From: Calditrichota bacterium
Lineage (GTDB): Bacteria; Zhuqueibacterota; Zhuqueibacteria; JANLFK01; Oleimicrobiaceae
DNA: 35,402 bases
Assembly: GCA_014359355.1 (NCBI GenBank)
Contig: JACIZP010000187.1
Coordinates: 1 to 35,402 of the forward strand
Direction of reading: 5' to 3'
Each line of letters starts with the position of its first letter. Position 1 is the first letter of the stretch. A program made the position numbers and the translations under genes. Positions 6,965 through 15,561 of the stretch are shown piece by piece. Below the pieces are notes generated by a model. The model did no database searches. It saw nothing but the letters and a program-made list of their open reading frames with translations, and was not told the DNA's origin.

Positions 6965-9900
6965 ATGGTAGATTCTCCCACAGTCTATTTGGGCCTCGAC
7001 ATCGGCACGGCCAGCGTCAAACTCGCCGTCCTCTTGGAAAAGGCAGATGCCGGTTTGACGGTGGAGCTGGAGCGGCACGGGTTCAGCCGTCTGCAACAGG
7101 ACAACCTCCTTCTGTTCCTCTCTCCTGCCCATCCGACGCTTGGTGAGCTCGCCCAGGCCGCCAACGCACTCCGGCAAGAGCTGGAATCGATCTTGCCAGA
7201 CGGATCCGTCAAGGGGATAGCACTGACCGGCTGTGGGGCACCTCTCCTGGCAGCGGATTGGCAGGCGGACGTGCTCAACGATTTTCGCGCCATTGCCGAA
7301 GGGGTCACGGCTCTTTTCCCTGACGTCCGCACCATCTTGGAAATGGGCGGGGACTCTTCGCGCTACCTAGCAGTCGAGCGCCAGTTTCAGGGAGAGGCAC
7401 TCTCGATTATCGACTATGCTCAGAATGGTGAGTGTGCCGCCGGCACGGGCTCGTTTATCGACCAACAGGCACGGCGCCTCCTCTACCGCGTGGAGCAGAT
7501 TGGCGAATTGGTAGCTACCGCCCGTCGCGCTGCTACCATTGCCGGCCGCTGTTCGGTCTTTGCCAAGTCCGATATGATCCACGCACAGCAGCGCGGGTTC
7601 CAGCCTCCCGAGGTGCTCAAAGGCCTCTGTCAGGCAGTGGCACGCAACTTCAAGGGCACCATCATCCACGGTCGGCCTTTGCGGCCGCGGGTTGCCTTTG
7701 TCGGCGGGGTAGCCCTCAACGCAGGGGTGGCGGAGGCGCTACGCCGGGCGCTGGGAATTGCGGAGGGGCCTTTTTTTGTGCCCCCGTTTGCGGCACATTA
7801 TGCTGCCATCGGCTGCGCCATCGTCGCGCGTCGCACCGACAAGGGAACCGGCCGACGCCCTTCTTCAGTCCGCCCCTCAGCGTCTGAGGCCACCTACCCT
7901 CCGCTGTCGAGAGCGGGCGTCCGCACCATGCGCCACATAGTGGCCGACATGCCTGCCGCCAAAGAGCCGCGAGCGATTCCCGCCTACCTGGGTCTGGACA
8001 TCGGCTCAGTGAGCACCAATTTGGCCCTCGTCGATGAGCAGGGCACGCTCCTGATGGATATTTACACCAAGACCAATGCGCGCCCCATCGAAGTGGTGGC
8101 CGATTGTCTGGCTGAGGTGAAGGGAAGGCTGGGCGGCCGCATCCAGATTTGCGGGCTCGGTACTACCGGCTCAGGCCGCGAACTCATCGGTGAGCTGCTC
8201 GCTGCGGATGCCGTGGTCGATGAGATCACTGCGCACACCGTGGGCGCCAACTTGGTCGCCGCCCGGCATGGCCTGCCTGTTCCTGACACTATTTTCGAGA
8301 TCGGCGGACAGGACTCCAAGTTCATCTCCATCCGCGAGGGCGTGGTCGTGGACTTTGCCATGAACGAGGCCTGCGCTGCCGGCACTGGCTCGTTCCTGGA
8401 GGAGCAGGCCGAACGCCTGGGCATCAGCATCGTGGACCAGTTTGCGGAGCTGGCGTTCAAGGCTCGCCATCCGCTTCGCCTCGGAGAACGGTGCACCGTC
8501 TTCATGGAAAAGGATGTGGCCGCCTATCTCCGCCAAGGAGTTGCCAAGGCGGACATCGCCGCCGGCCTCGCCTATGCAGTGGCCCACAACTACCTGAACC
8601 GCGTCGTGCGCCATCGTCCCATCGGTGAAGTGATATTCTTTCAAGGCGGGACGGCCTACAATGACGCAGTCGCTGCGGCCCTTGCGCGGGTGGTAGGCAA
8701 GCCCATTATCGTGCCGCCGTTCAATGGCGTGATAGGCGCTATCGGTGCGGCACTTTTGGCTCGGGACAAGGTCCTTGCCACCGGCATCGCCAGCCGATTC
8801 CGTGGCCTCGACTTCCGCCCGAGCGCGCTGCGTGTCAGGCAATTCACTTGCAAGGGCTGCACCAACTTCTGCCAAATGCAGGAGTATGAGATCGCGGGCG
8901 AGAAAAGCTATTGGGGGGACAAGTGCACGGAGCGATATCGCAAGCCGCGAAGGGCAGAACGGGAGCCGGAGTTGCCGGACTTTTTCGCCTTGCGCCAGCA
9001 GCTGCTTTTGGACGCAGGGGCAGAACCGGACGGCGGGGGCCCGAACGTCGGCGTGCCGCTCGCCATGTACTTCTATGACCAACTGCCTTTCTGGCGCACC
9101 TACTTGCAGACGCTCGGCGCCCACGTGACTTTGTCGGCCCCAACCACGCGCCCAGTGGCTGAGCGGGGCGAAGAGCTCGCCGTGGCCGAGCCCTGTTTTC
9201 CAATACTCGTGGCGCACGGCCACGTGGCCGCCCTGTTCGACGCAGGGGTCGACTTGGTCTTGTTGCCAACGGAGATCAATGTCACGGCAACGCCGGACTC
9301 ACCTGAGTGCTACCTTTGCCCGTGGGGTCAGACTCTGCCCCTGGTGGTGGTCAATGCCCCGGCATTCGAGAAACTGGAAGGGCGCATCCTGCGGCCGGTG
9401 GTCCGGTTTAAGGACGGGCCAGAAGCAGTCAAGCGCGCCTTGCATGCCACCGCACTTCGCCTCGGCTGTTCGAGGCGGCAAAGCGACAAGGCAGTGGAAG
9501 CTGCCTATCGCACACAGGCGGCTTTCCAACGCTGCTACAGGGAAGCGACAATGCCCCTCATCAAACGGCACCTGGACAAGGGAGGGAGCGCAATCCTGCT
9601 ATTGGGGCGGCCCTACAATTTGCACGATGCCGCCCTCAACTTGGCGGTAGCGAACAAGTTGCGCACCCTGTACGGCGTCGATGTGATCCCCATGGACGCT
9701 CTGGACCTCGACGAGATTGGGATCACCGACATCCACCCGAACATGTTCTGGAACTATGGACAGAAAATCTTGCGCGCTGCTCGCTTCGCCGCAGGCTACG
9801 CCAATCTCCACATCATCTACGTGACGAATTTCAAGTGCGGCCCGGATTCTTACATCAAGCACTATGTGACAAGGGCAGCGAACAAGCCGGTACTGTTCCT

Positions 9901-10048
9901 GCAATTCGACGGGCACAGCAATGACGCGGGCATGCTCACGCGCTGCGAGGCCTTTTTGGATAGCGTTGGCATGCTGCGTCGCTGGCGAGCCCACCGCAAA
10001 CAAGAGCCGAGGCGAGGGGAATGGCAGGTCCTGACGGAAAGTCGTTAG
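6965..10048 (+). CDS. Tandem BadF/HgdC-type acyl-CoA dehydratase activase with DUF2229 region
   Basis: A 1027-residue cytoplasmic ATPase of the family that drives low-potential electrons into 2-hydroxyacyl-CoA dehydratase-like proteins. It holds two full activase domains: residues about 7-290 (GLDIGTASVK) and 340-600 (GLDIGSVSTN). Each has the two cysteines that ligate the [4Fe-4S] cluster shared by activase dimers: C157 (ECAAGTGSF) and C196, and C470 (ACAAGTGSF) and C510. A cysteine cluster CKGCTNFC at 629-636 with C654 opens the DUF2229-like C-terminal part. The next gene overlaps by 28 bases in another frame and carries the rest of what is usually one protein of about 1400 residues. ATG 6965 is preferred because the activase fold starts there; ATG 6932 is an alternative. 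The true substrate is unknown for this subfamily. Confidence 0.88.
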   Translation: MVDSPTVYLGLDIGTASVKLAVLLEKADAGLTVELERHGFSRLQQDNLLLFLSPAHPTLGELAQAANALRQELESILPDGSVKGIALTGCGAPLLAADWQADVLNDFRAIAEGVTALFPDVRTILEMGGDSSRYLAVERQFQGEALSIIDYAQNGECAAGTGSFIDQQARRLLYRVEQIGELVATARRAATIAGRCSVFAKSDMIHAQQRGFQPPEVLKGLCQAVARNFKGTIIHGRPLRPRVAFVGGVALNAGVAEALRRALGIAEGPFFVPPFAAHYAAIGCAIVARRTDKGTGRRPSSVRPSASEATYPPLSRAGVRTMRHIVADMPAAKEPRAIPAYLGLDIGSVSTNLALVDEQGTLLMDIYTKTNARPIEVVADCLAEVKGRLGGRIQICGLGTTGSGRELIGELLAADAVVDEITAHTVGANLVAARHGLPVPDTIFEIGGQDSKFISIREGVVVDFAMNEACAAGTGSFLEEQAERLGISIVDQFAELAFKARHPLRLGERCTVFMEKDVAAYLRQGVAKADIAAGLAYAVAHNYLNRVVRHRPIGEVIFFQGGTAYNDAVAAALARVVGKPIIVPPFNGVIGAIGAALLARDKVLATGIASRFRGLDFRPSALRVRQFTCKGCTNFCQMQEYEIAGEKSYWGDKCTERYRKPRRAEREPELPDFFALRQQLLLDAGAEPDGGGPNVGVPLAMYFYDQLPFWRTYLQTLGAHVTLSAPTTRPVAERGEELAVAEPCFPILVAHGHVAALFDAGVDLVLLPTEINVTATPDSPECYLCPWGQTLPLVVVNAPAFEKLEGRILRPVVRFKDGPEAVKRALHATALRLGCSRRQSDKAVEAAYRTQAAFQRCYREATMPLIKRHLDKGGSAILLLGRPYNLHDAALNLAVANKLRTLYGVDVIPMDALDLDEIGITDIHPNMFWNYGQKILRAARFAAGYANLHIIYVTNFKCGPDSYIKHYVTRAANKPVLFLQFDGHSNDAGMLTRCEAFLDSVGMLRRWRAHRKQEPRRGEWQVLTESR

Positions 10049-11316
10049 TTGGGCGCACCCTGTACATCCCGCGCATGTCCTATGAGGGGGCACGCGCCAT
10101 GGCGGCCGCGTTCCAGTCCGCAGGGTTTGCTGCCGAGCCCACTCCCGAGGGGGACGCGCACACTTACGAGCTTGCCCGGCGCTACACCACCGGCGACGAA
10201 TGCTTGCCCGAGCTGGTCACCCTCGGCGACATCCTGAAGATCGCGGAACAACCCGGTTTTGCGCCTGAGAAGACCGCGCTCATGATGCCGACATCCAACG
10301 GCCCGTGTCGATTTGGCCAGTATCGGCACCTCATCGCGAAGGTGCTCAACGAGCTTGGCCTGGGGGAGGTGTACCTTTTCTCGCCGACGAGCGCCGACGG
10401 CTACGGAAGCATTGGCCGCGGCGCGCGCCAGTTGGTGCGCACTGCCTGGTGGGCGGTGGTGGCTTCCGATGTCCTCCGCAAGCTTCTTCTCAAGACCAGA
10501 CCCTACGAGGTTCACCCTGGCAGCACTGATGCGGCGTTCAGCCGCGCCCTGGACTGTGTGTGCGCGGCGCTTGCCACTCCGGCGCTCTCCATGGCTGCGC
10601 ACCGACGCCGCGTGCAGGAGGCACTGGAAGAGGCGCGCGACATGCTCCGTGCCGTCCCGGTGCATCGGGGAAGCCCGAAACCGCTCATTGGCGTGGTGGG
10701 CGAGATATTCTGTCGGCTCAACGACTTTAGCAACAACCAGGTGATCAGGCGCATCGAGGAGTTCGGCGGCGAAGTGTGGGTCTCCGACGTGGCCGAGTGG
10801 ACTTGGTACACCAACGAGGAGGAACGCGTACGGCTGCGTCGCGAAGGCAGAAGGTTTTCCTTCGCCATGTTGGGGAATCGCCTGCGCCAGGCAGTGATGC
10901 GCGCCGATGAGCACGCTTTGTTGCGGCCCTTCGCCGATGAGCTGCGCGGCTACGAGGAGCCGCCGCACACGAAGGCCATCCTGGCGCGCAGCAGGCCGTA
11001 CTTGCCCGCGGAGGCAGCCCTGGGGGAGATGGTGCTCAACGTGGGCAAGGCAATCTGGTACTACGAGAAAGGGGCAGCGGCAGTGATCGACGTCAGCCCG
11101 TTCAGTTGCATGAACGGCATCGTGTCCGAGGCGGTCTACCCGCGGGTGAGCCGCGACCTGGGGGGCTTTCCCATCCGCACCTTCTACTTCGATGGCATCC
11201 AGGACAATCTTGACCGCGACCTGGACATCTTCATGGAGGCCGCGCGCAACTTCATGGCGCGTCGTGCCACGGCCGGTGCCTCAGCCAGGAGCACCTCTTC
11301 GTCCAGCGCAAAGTAG
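10021..11316 (+). CDS. 2-hydroxyacyl-CoA dehydratase-like iron-sulfur protein (activase-related C-terminal half)
   Basis: A 431-residue protein equal to the C-terminal third of the long activase-related proteins and related to HgdB/BcrB dehydratase and reductase subunits. Candidate iron-sulfur cysteines are C61 (GDECLPE), C96 (NGPCRFGQYRH), C179/C181, C231 (GEIFCRLNDFSNN) and C363 (SPFSCMNGIVSE). The last motif is typical of the cluster-binding dehydratase fold. It would receive electrons from the tandem activase encoded just upstream, with which it overlaps by 28 bases; GAGGGGA lies directly before the ATG. The extreme C-terminus, from about residue 415, is a Ser/Thr/Ala-rich low-complexity tail. 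The role may be ATP-driven reduction of an unknown substrate, possibly like double-cubane-cluster proteins. That is inference. Confidence 0.85.
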   Translation: MAGPDGKSLVGRTLYIPRMSYEGARAMAAAFQSAGFAAEPTPEGDAHTYELARRYTTGDECLPELVTLGDILKIAEQPGFAPEKTALMMPTSNGPCRFGQYRHLIAKVLNELGLGEVYLFSPTSADGYGSIGRGARQLVRTAWWAVVASDVLRKLLLKTRPYEVHPGSTDAAFSRALDCVCAALATPALSMAAHRRRVQEALEEARDMLRAVPVHRGSPKPLIGVVGEIFCRLNDFSNNQVIRRIEEFGGEVWVSDVAEWTWYTNEEERVRLRREGRRFSFAMLGNRLRQAVMRADEHALLRPFADELRGYEEPPHTKAILARSRPYLPAEAALGEMVLNVGKAIWYYEKGAAAVIDVSPFSCMNGIVSEAVYPRVSRDLGGFPIRTFYFDGIQDNLDRDLDIFMEAARNFMARRATAGASARSTSSSSAK

Positions 11317-11343
11317 CCCCTCATGCGCCTGGGCGGCGCATCA

Positions 11344-11472
11344 TTTCAACCACAGGTAATCACGGAGAGCCACAGATGAAGGAAGAAGAGCCAGCGGCAA
11401 GGATTTATGCCCCAGGCCACGTCAGGCCTTCCGGCCATCATGCGCCATCTGTGAACATCCGTGGTTTCAACC
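11344..11472. repeat. Intergenic inverted repeat of CACAGATG-type units
   Basis: Left arm 11350-11378 contains CCACAGGTAAT, CACGGAGAGC and CACAGATG, an about 11-base periodic series. Right arm 11446-11466 reads CATCTGTG, four bases, TCCGTG, GTT, the approximate reverse complement of the left arm. About 67 bases lie between. It sits between convergent genes (the dehydratase-like gene and topoisomerase). Elements of this CCACRGATG style are common dispersed intergenic repeats in many bacterial genomes. No ORF in it is credible. Confidence 0.55.
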
Positions 11473-11491
11473 AAGAGCAACAGCGGGGTAG

Positions 11492-13291
11492 CTACCGTTG
11501 GCCTGGTTCGGCTGCCGCCGTGTCCTCAGTGGCTTCTGCAGGTGCCGCCTCTTCGTTTCGCACCCAGGCAAACTTGCGCGCGAGGGTCTTGGGATAGTAC
11601 TTGTCCAGCACCTCGTAGCCAACACGCTTGCCCCAGTGGTAGTAGACGCGGGGCTCGATGTAGGACTTTAAGCTGGTCCCCAAGTTCCAGGTGCGGTTTT
11701 TGGCGGCGATCGCCATGCGGGCCTGCAGGGCACCGAGGGCGTACTCTGCGTTCTGCAGGCGCTGTCGCGCCGCAGCCAGGCGGGCTTCCGCACGCGCGAC
11801 GGATTTTGCGAGCCGCTCTCTGAGTTGCTCCCGTTTTTCGGGGCGCGCCGCCTTCACCTTTTGCGCAGCTTCCCTTTTCAAGGCGGTCAAGGAGGCCTGC
11901 AATGCCTGTACCTGGGCGCGGTACTTCTGCACGCGTTCCTCGGCGCGTCGCTCGCGCTCTTTGAACTTTTCTCGGCGTTCACTCCAGTTGGCGGGCGCCT
12001 TCTTGGTGTGGTTGCAGAGGATTGCCGCTTCCAGATTTGCTATGGCAGCAGCCTGCCACTTCTTGTACTCCGGATCCTCAGGAACGACTCCGGAATTCTC
12101 CAGGCTCTCCCGCACCGCTCGCGTGGCGTGGTGGGTACGGAAGACCTTGGCGGTGAGCCCAGGCAGGATGCTGGAGAGATACTCGTTCACATGACGGCTG
12201 CTGATGCCCGGAAACAGCTGTGGCTTGTCCCGGGTGGGATGTTTCTTGCGGTTGCGGTTATTGGAAGGCCGGGCGTTGCGCATCAACTCCTGCAAATTGG
12301 CCACCACTGCCGGCGGCAGCGACAGCTTCTTGTGCCACAGAACTGAGTCCTTGCCCAGGAAGCGAAACTCTGCCACTCCGTCGGGGTGCAGCTTCACGTG
12401 TTCGGGACGCAGGGTTGTGGCGCCCACGGTGTCTGCCTCGTCCGGGTCCTTTTCGTCGCCCACGCGCATGCACAGCGCGTCAATGAGGTAGCAGGCAGTG
12501 GCCACTTCGCGGGTACGCGGCTCCGGGCTGGTGAGGTCTTGCGCGATGCGGCTCCGCACTTGCTCCAGCACGGCGCCGAGCTCGTGCGCCTTGTCGAACT
12601 TGCTCGCTTCCCTGGCCTGCTTGACTGGCGCCGTGTCGTGCAGCCAGATGTATTTCATCTTTCCAGAGAGCTTGTCTTTCCATCTGGCAACCCACAGCGA
12701 GTCCGGGTCCCAGACGATTTCCTGCCAGTTCCCTTCGGGCCGCGGCGCGTTGGGGCTCAGATTCAGCGTGATGTCGCTTTGCTGCGGGCCTTCCTTCCAC
12801 CGGCCGCGCAGCGGATGCTTCCCCCTCCCCATGAAAATGCAGCTGGGTTCCACAAGGTAGGTGCCGAGTTCCACCCGCTGGCCGTCCACAATGGCGTAGC
12901 CGAAGCGCTCCTTGAGCTGCTCGCGTCGTGCTTTCCGTTCGGCTGCCTGCGCCTTGCGTTCCTCCTTGGACATGGCCAGCTTCGCTTGCCTCTCCGCCTC
13001 GACTATCTGGACCGCAGGGGCAAAGTCCACCTCGTCCGGGCGCAACGGAGGCGCAATGCCAAGCGCGGCGCTGAAATCTTTGAGAAAATTCCGCACAAAC
13101 ACCGGGTCTTCAACATAAGGAGTGCCCTGTTTGCGGGCCCAAGCAATTGCCATCTCTGCCTGCTTTGGCGAAAGCTCTACCTCCTGCCCACGCACTTTCA
13201 GCTTTAGGCCCTCATAGTGCGGTGGTTCGGGGACCACAACCCCATTGTGAATCAATTCTCGCAATTCTCCTCCCGCGCAAGAAACAACCAC
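11492..13291 (-). CDS. Eukaryotic-type DNA topoisomerase IB
   Basis: Relaxes supercoils by nicking one strand through a 3'-phosphotyrosine. The 599-residue protein aligns end to end with the human core enzyme, not the short viral/bacterial type. An N-terminal DNA-binding region has LSPKQAE and VRNFLKDF (residues 40-72), a second has YIWLHD (214-219), and the catalytic domain runs from about 230 to 435. All five catalytic residues are visible: R276 (MRVGDEK), K314 (FLGKDS), R385 (AKVFRTHHAT), H428 (LCNH) and Y544 (LKSYIEPR). Between H428 and Y544 is a charged coiled-coil linker of about 90 residues, as in eukaryotes. The tail after residue 578 is Ala/Glu-rich. The listed start is GTG 13291; TTG at 13255, 11 bases after AGGAG, is an alternative. 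It is transcribed alone from its own promoter. Confidence 0.95.
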   Translation of the reverse strand: MVVSCAGGELRELIHNGVVVPEPPHYEGLKLKVRGQEVELSPKQAEMAIAWARKQGTPYVEDPVFVRNFLKDFSAALGIAPPLRPDEVDFAPAVQIVEAERQAKLAMSKEERKAQAAERKARREQLKERFGYAIVDGQRVELGTYLVEPSCIFMGRGKHPLRGRWKEGPQQSDITLNLSPNAPRPEGNWQEIVWDPDSLWVARWKDKLSGKMKYIWLHDTAPVKQAREASKFDKAHELGAVLEQVRSRIAQDLTSPEPRTREVATACYLIDALCMRVGDEKDPDEADTVGATTLRPEHVKLHPDGVAEFRFLGKDSVLWHKKLSLPPAVVANLQELMRNARPSNNRNRKKHPTRDKPQLFPGISSRHVNEYLSSILPGLTAKVFRTHHATRAVRESLENSGVVPEDPEYKKWQAAAIANLEAAILCNHTKKAPANWSERREKFKERERRAEERVQKYRAQVQALQASLTALKREAAQKVKAARPEKREQLRERLAKSVARAEARLAAARQRLQNAEYALGALQARMAIAAKNRTWNLGTSLKSYIEPRVYYHWGKRVGYEVLDKYYPKTLARKFAWVRNEEAAPAEATEDTAAAEPGQR

Positions 13292-13326
13292 AATATCTGT
13301 CCAGTCCGGGACAAAAATCGGACGTA

Positions 13327-13355
13327 AATATATCGCGATTTTCGTGAAATTTCAA
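13327..13355 (-). promoter_or_regulatory. Promoter of the topoisomerase IB gene
   Basis: Minus strand TTGAAA (13355-13350), 17 bases, TATATT (13332-13327). The spacer ends in the palindrome TCGCGA. The start of transcription would be near 13320, 30-65 bases before the candidate start codons. Confidence 0.7.
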
Positions 13356-13409
13356 ACTGTTTGTGCGTCTCAGTTGGATGGCAGAGAGGAGGCTCAGAGC
13401 ACCACGAGC

Positions 13410-13928
13410 TCAGTGCAGCTTGCCCATGATGAACGTCACCGTTACGCCGCTGAAGTGCTTCAGCACGTTGAGGTCGCAAAACGCGGAGGCGCCGAGGCCA
13501 ACGAAGCGCCTTGGCGGGTAAGACACCTGGATTTCCACAGGAAAGCCCAGCGCGGCACCCCTTTGCAGCCACTGCCCCTGCTCCCCGCTGAGCCTAAACC
13601 AACTTCCTTGAAGCTCGGCCCCACGCCCCCACCCGAGACCGGCAGCCAGACTCATCCGCACATTCTCAACCGGCCAGCCCAAGTCCTCGTATTCCTCACC
13701 ACCGAGTGCTGCCGAGCTGTCTCCGATGAAACGGGCAGAAAACAGGAGGTGGTTGACCTGCAGACTGAGCGCCGCACTTCGAGCAGCGAACCCGAGACTG
13801 CTGCGGCCAACTCCCGCCGCGGGCCAGGAGTGAATGCTCTTCGCTTGCTTACCGAGGACACGATGGGGAGTAGGAACAGCGACCATTGCAGCAAGGAGTA
13901 GAGGCGCGAGCGGCGTGCGCATGCTCAT
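13410..13928 (-). CDS. Secreted protein of unknown function, possible small outer-membrane barrel
   Basis: A 172-residue protein I do not recognise. Residues 4-26 form a signal peptide (PLAPLLLAAMVAV core, cleavage probably near VLG). The mature part has short alternating hydrophobic strands (SLQVNHLLFSARFIG, ELQGSWFRL, FPVEIQVSYP) and aromatic turns. It ends with GVTVTFIMGKLH, compatible with a small barrel or a lipid-facing sandwich. ATG 13928 follows GAAGGGG at about seven bases. It lies 86 bases downstream of the aminotransferase and is the last gene of the minus-strand run. No cysteine-based lipobox is seen. Confidence 0.6.
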   Translation of the reverse strand: MSMRTPLAPLLLAAMVAVPTPHRVLGKQAKSIHSWPAAGVGRSSLGFAARSAALSLQVNHLLFSARFIGDSSAALGGEEYEDLGWPVENVRMSLAAGLGWGRGAELQGSWFRLSGEQGQWLQRGAALGFPVEIQVSYPPRRFVGLGASAFCDLNVLKHFSGVTVTFIMGKLH

Positions 13929-14014
13929 GGCTTGTCCCCTTCCGGGAGGAACTAGCTACCCCAATGACTCCCTGTGCACCGGTGCGAAAGCCGCTGCCAG
14001 GGTCCAGGCTCCTC

Positions 14015-15121
14015 TTATGCCATTTCGGCGAGGATTGCCAGCGCCCGGTGGAGCACCTCTTCGTCCACGGCAAACGAGATGCGAAAGTGGCTGCGCCGCG
14101 CGGAAAACTCGCTGCCGGGGACGACCAAGACGCCACGTTCGATGGCCCGCCGCACAAAGGCGTCGCCGTCGCCTCCTGGCGCCTCGGGAAAGATGTAGAA
14201 CGCACCTTCTGGACGCTGTACGGAGTAGTGTTTGCTCAGCTCGGCGTAGACAAGGTCCCGCTTGCGTTGACAACGCCGCACGTGCTCGGAGAGGTCCACC
14301 TCCAAGGCGACAAGCGCGGCTTTCTGCGCGGGCGAGTTGGCGCAGACGGAAGAGTACTGCTGCAGCATCGACATGGCCTCGATGACCGGCGCCGGCCCAG
14401 TGACGTAGCCGATGCGCCAACCGGTCATCCCTCCCGTCTTGGAAAAGCTATTGACCACGATCGCCTGCGGCATCACCTCGGCCATGCTGGTGAACTGTCG
14501 ACCGTCGTAGACGAAGCGGTCGTAGACCTCATCCGATAGCACCACAAGGCCGTGCTCTCGCGCAAGGCGGGCCACCATCTGCAACTCCTGGCGAGAATAG
14601 ACCGCGCCAGTGGGGTTATTTGGGGTGTTGAGGAGGAGAATTCTCGTCCGTTCAGACAACTGGGCGACAATTGCCTCCTCGCGGAGGCGAAAATCCGGGT
14701 AAGTGTCGATGAGCCGGGGAACGCCCCCTAACAAGCGGACCACGTTGCAGTAGGCGACAAAGTAGGGGTCAGGAATCAGCACCTCATCGCCCTCATCCAA
14801 CAGAGCCATCATGGCCAGCAAGAGGCCGGCGGTGGCGCCAGTGGTGATGAGCACCTCCTCCACCTCGACGCCGCGAGCACGCAGGTAGCTACGCACCTTT
14901 TCGCGGAGCTCAGGGATCCCGCGGGTAGGTGTGTACTTGTTGTAGCCCCTCTCCATCCACTTGACTGCCTCAGCCTTCACTGCGGGCGGCACGTCAAAGT
15001 CCGGCTCGCCGATGGAGAGATTGAGAAGCTCCCTTTGGTTGCAGGCAATTTCGAAGATCTTGCGGATGCCAGAGGGACGAACCCTCCCCACACGCTGAGC
15101 AAGCTGCAGGCCGCTCTTCAC
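14015..15121 (-). CDS. PLP-dependent class I/II aminotransferase
   Basis: A fold-type I aminotransferase of 368 residues in the aspartate/aromatic aminotransferase Igamma group, which moves amino groups between amino acids and 2-oxoacids. Seen: SIGEPDFDVPP at 36-46, the NTPNNPTG substrate/PLP motif at 165-172, D197 and Y200 of LSDEVYDRF, the Schiff-base lysine K228 in NSFSKTGGMTGWRIGY, and a C-terminal RISFA motif with the carboxylate-binding Arg. The start is GTG 15121 with AGGAG seven bases upstream. It follows the ExbD stop by 15 bases, in the same operon as ExbBD and TonB. The exact substrate cannot be set from sequence. Confidence 0.93.
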   Translation of the reverse strand: MKSGLQLAQRVGRVRPSGIRKIFEIACNQRELLNLSIGEPDFDVPPAVKAEAVKWMERGYNKYTPTRGIPELREKVRSYLRARGVEVEEVLITTGATAGLLLAMMALLDEGDEVLIPDPYFVAYCNVVRLLGGVPRLIDTYPDFRLREEAIVAQLSERTRILLLNTPNNPTGAVYSRQELQMVARLAREHGLVVLSDEVYDRFVYDGRQFTSMAEVMPQAIVVNSFSKTGGMTGWRIGYVTGPAPVIEAMSMLQQYSSVCANSPAQKAALVALEVDLSEHVRRCQRKRDLVYAELSKHYSVQRPEGAFYIFPEAPGGDGDAFVRRAIERGVLVVPGSEFSARRSHFRISFAVDEEVLHRALAILAEMA

Positions 15122-15135
15122 GCCGACTCTCCTGT

Positions 15136-15561
15136 CTATCTCCGCTCCCGATCCCTGCTAAGCTCGGGGACCCTTGTGGCGATCACGATCTTGCGCACCC
15201 CTGCCTGCTTGGCCACGTCCATCACCTCCACGACCCGCCCGTGCGCCGCGTCCTTATCGGCGCGCAATACCAGGGGTCGCTCCCGATCAACTGCAACTTG
15301 TAACTCGAGACGGGCCTTGAGCGTGTCCAACGACACTTGCTGTTCGCCCAGGAAGACCTCCCCCCGCGGCGAGATGTGCACCACGAGCTCCTTCTGCTCC
15401 TCCACCTCGAAAGACTTGGCTGCGGGCAGGTCCAACTTCATGCCCGGCTGCTCGAGGAACGTCGACGACACCATAAAGAAGATGAGCAGCAAGAAGAGCA
15501 CGTCAATGAGGGAGGTGATGTTGATGAGCACTCTGCGACGGGGACGCTCACGAAAGCGCAT
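15136..15561 (-). CDS. exbD: ExbD/TolR biopolymer transport protein
   Basis: A 141-residue single-pass inner-membrane protein, partner of ExbB in the proton-driven motor. The N-terminus is basic, followed by a membrane helix (residues about 11-34) that carries the essential Asp in INITSLIDVLFLLLIFFM. A periplasmic ExbD domain follows, ending in the typical VVEVMDVAKQAGVRKIVIAT. ATG 15561 is chosen because it follows an AAGGGGGGACA ribosome site and puts a basic n-region directly before the helix; the ORF is open to 15594. The gene overlaps the ExbB stop by 14 bases. Confidence 0.95.
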   Translation of the reverse strand: MRFRERPRRRVLINITSLIDVLFLLLIFFMVSSTFLEQPGMKLDLPAAKSFEVEEQKELVVHISPRGEVFLGEQQVSLDTLKARLELQVAVDRERPLVLRADKDAAHGRVVEVMDVAKQAGVRKIVIATRVPELSRDRERR

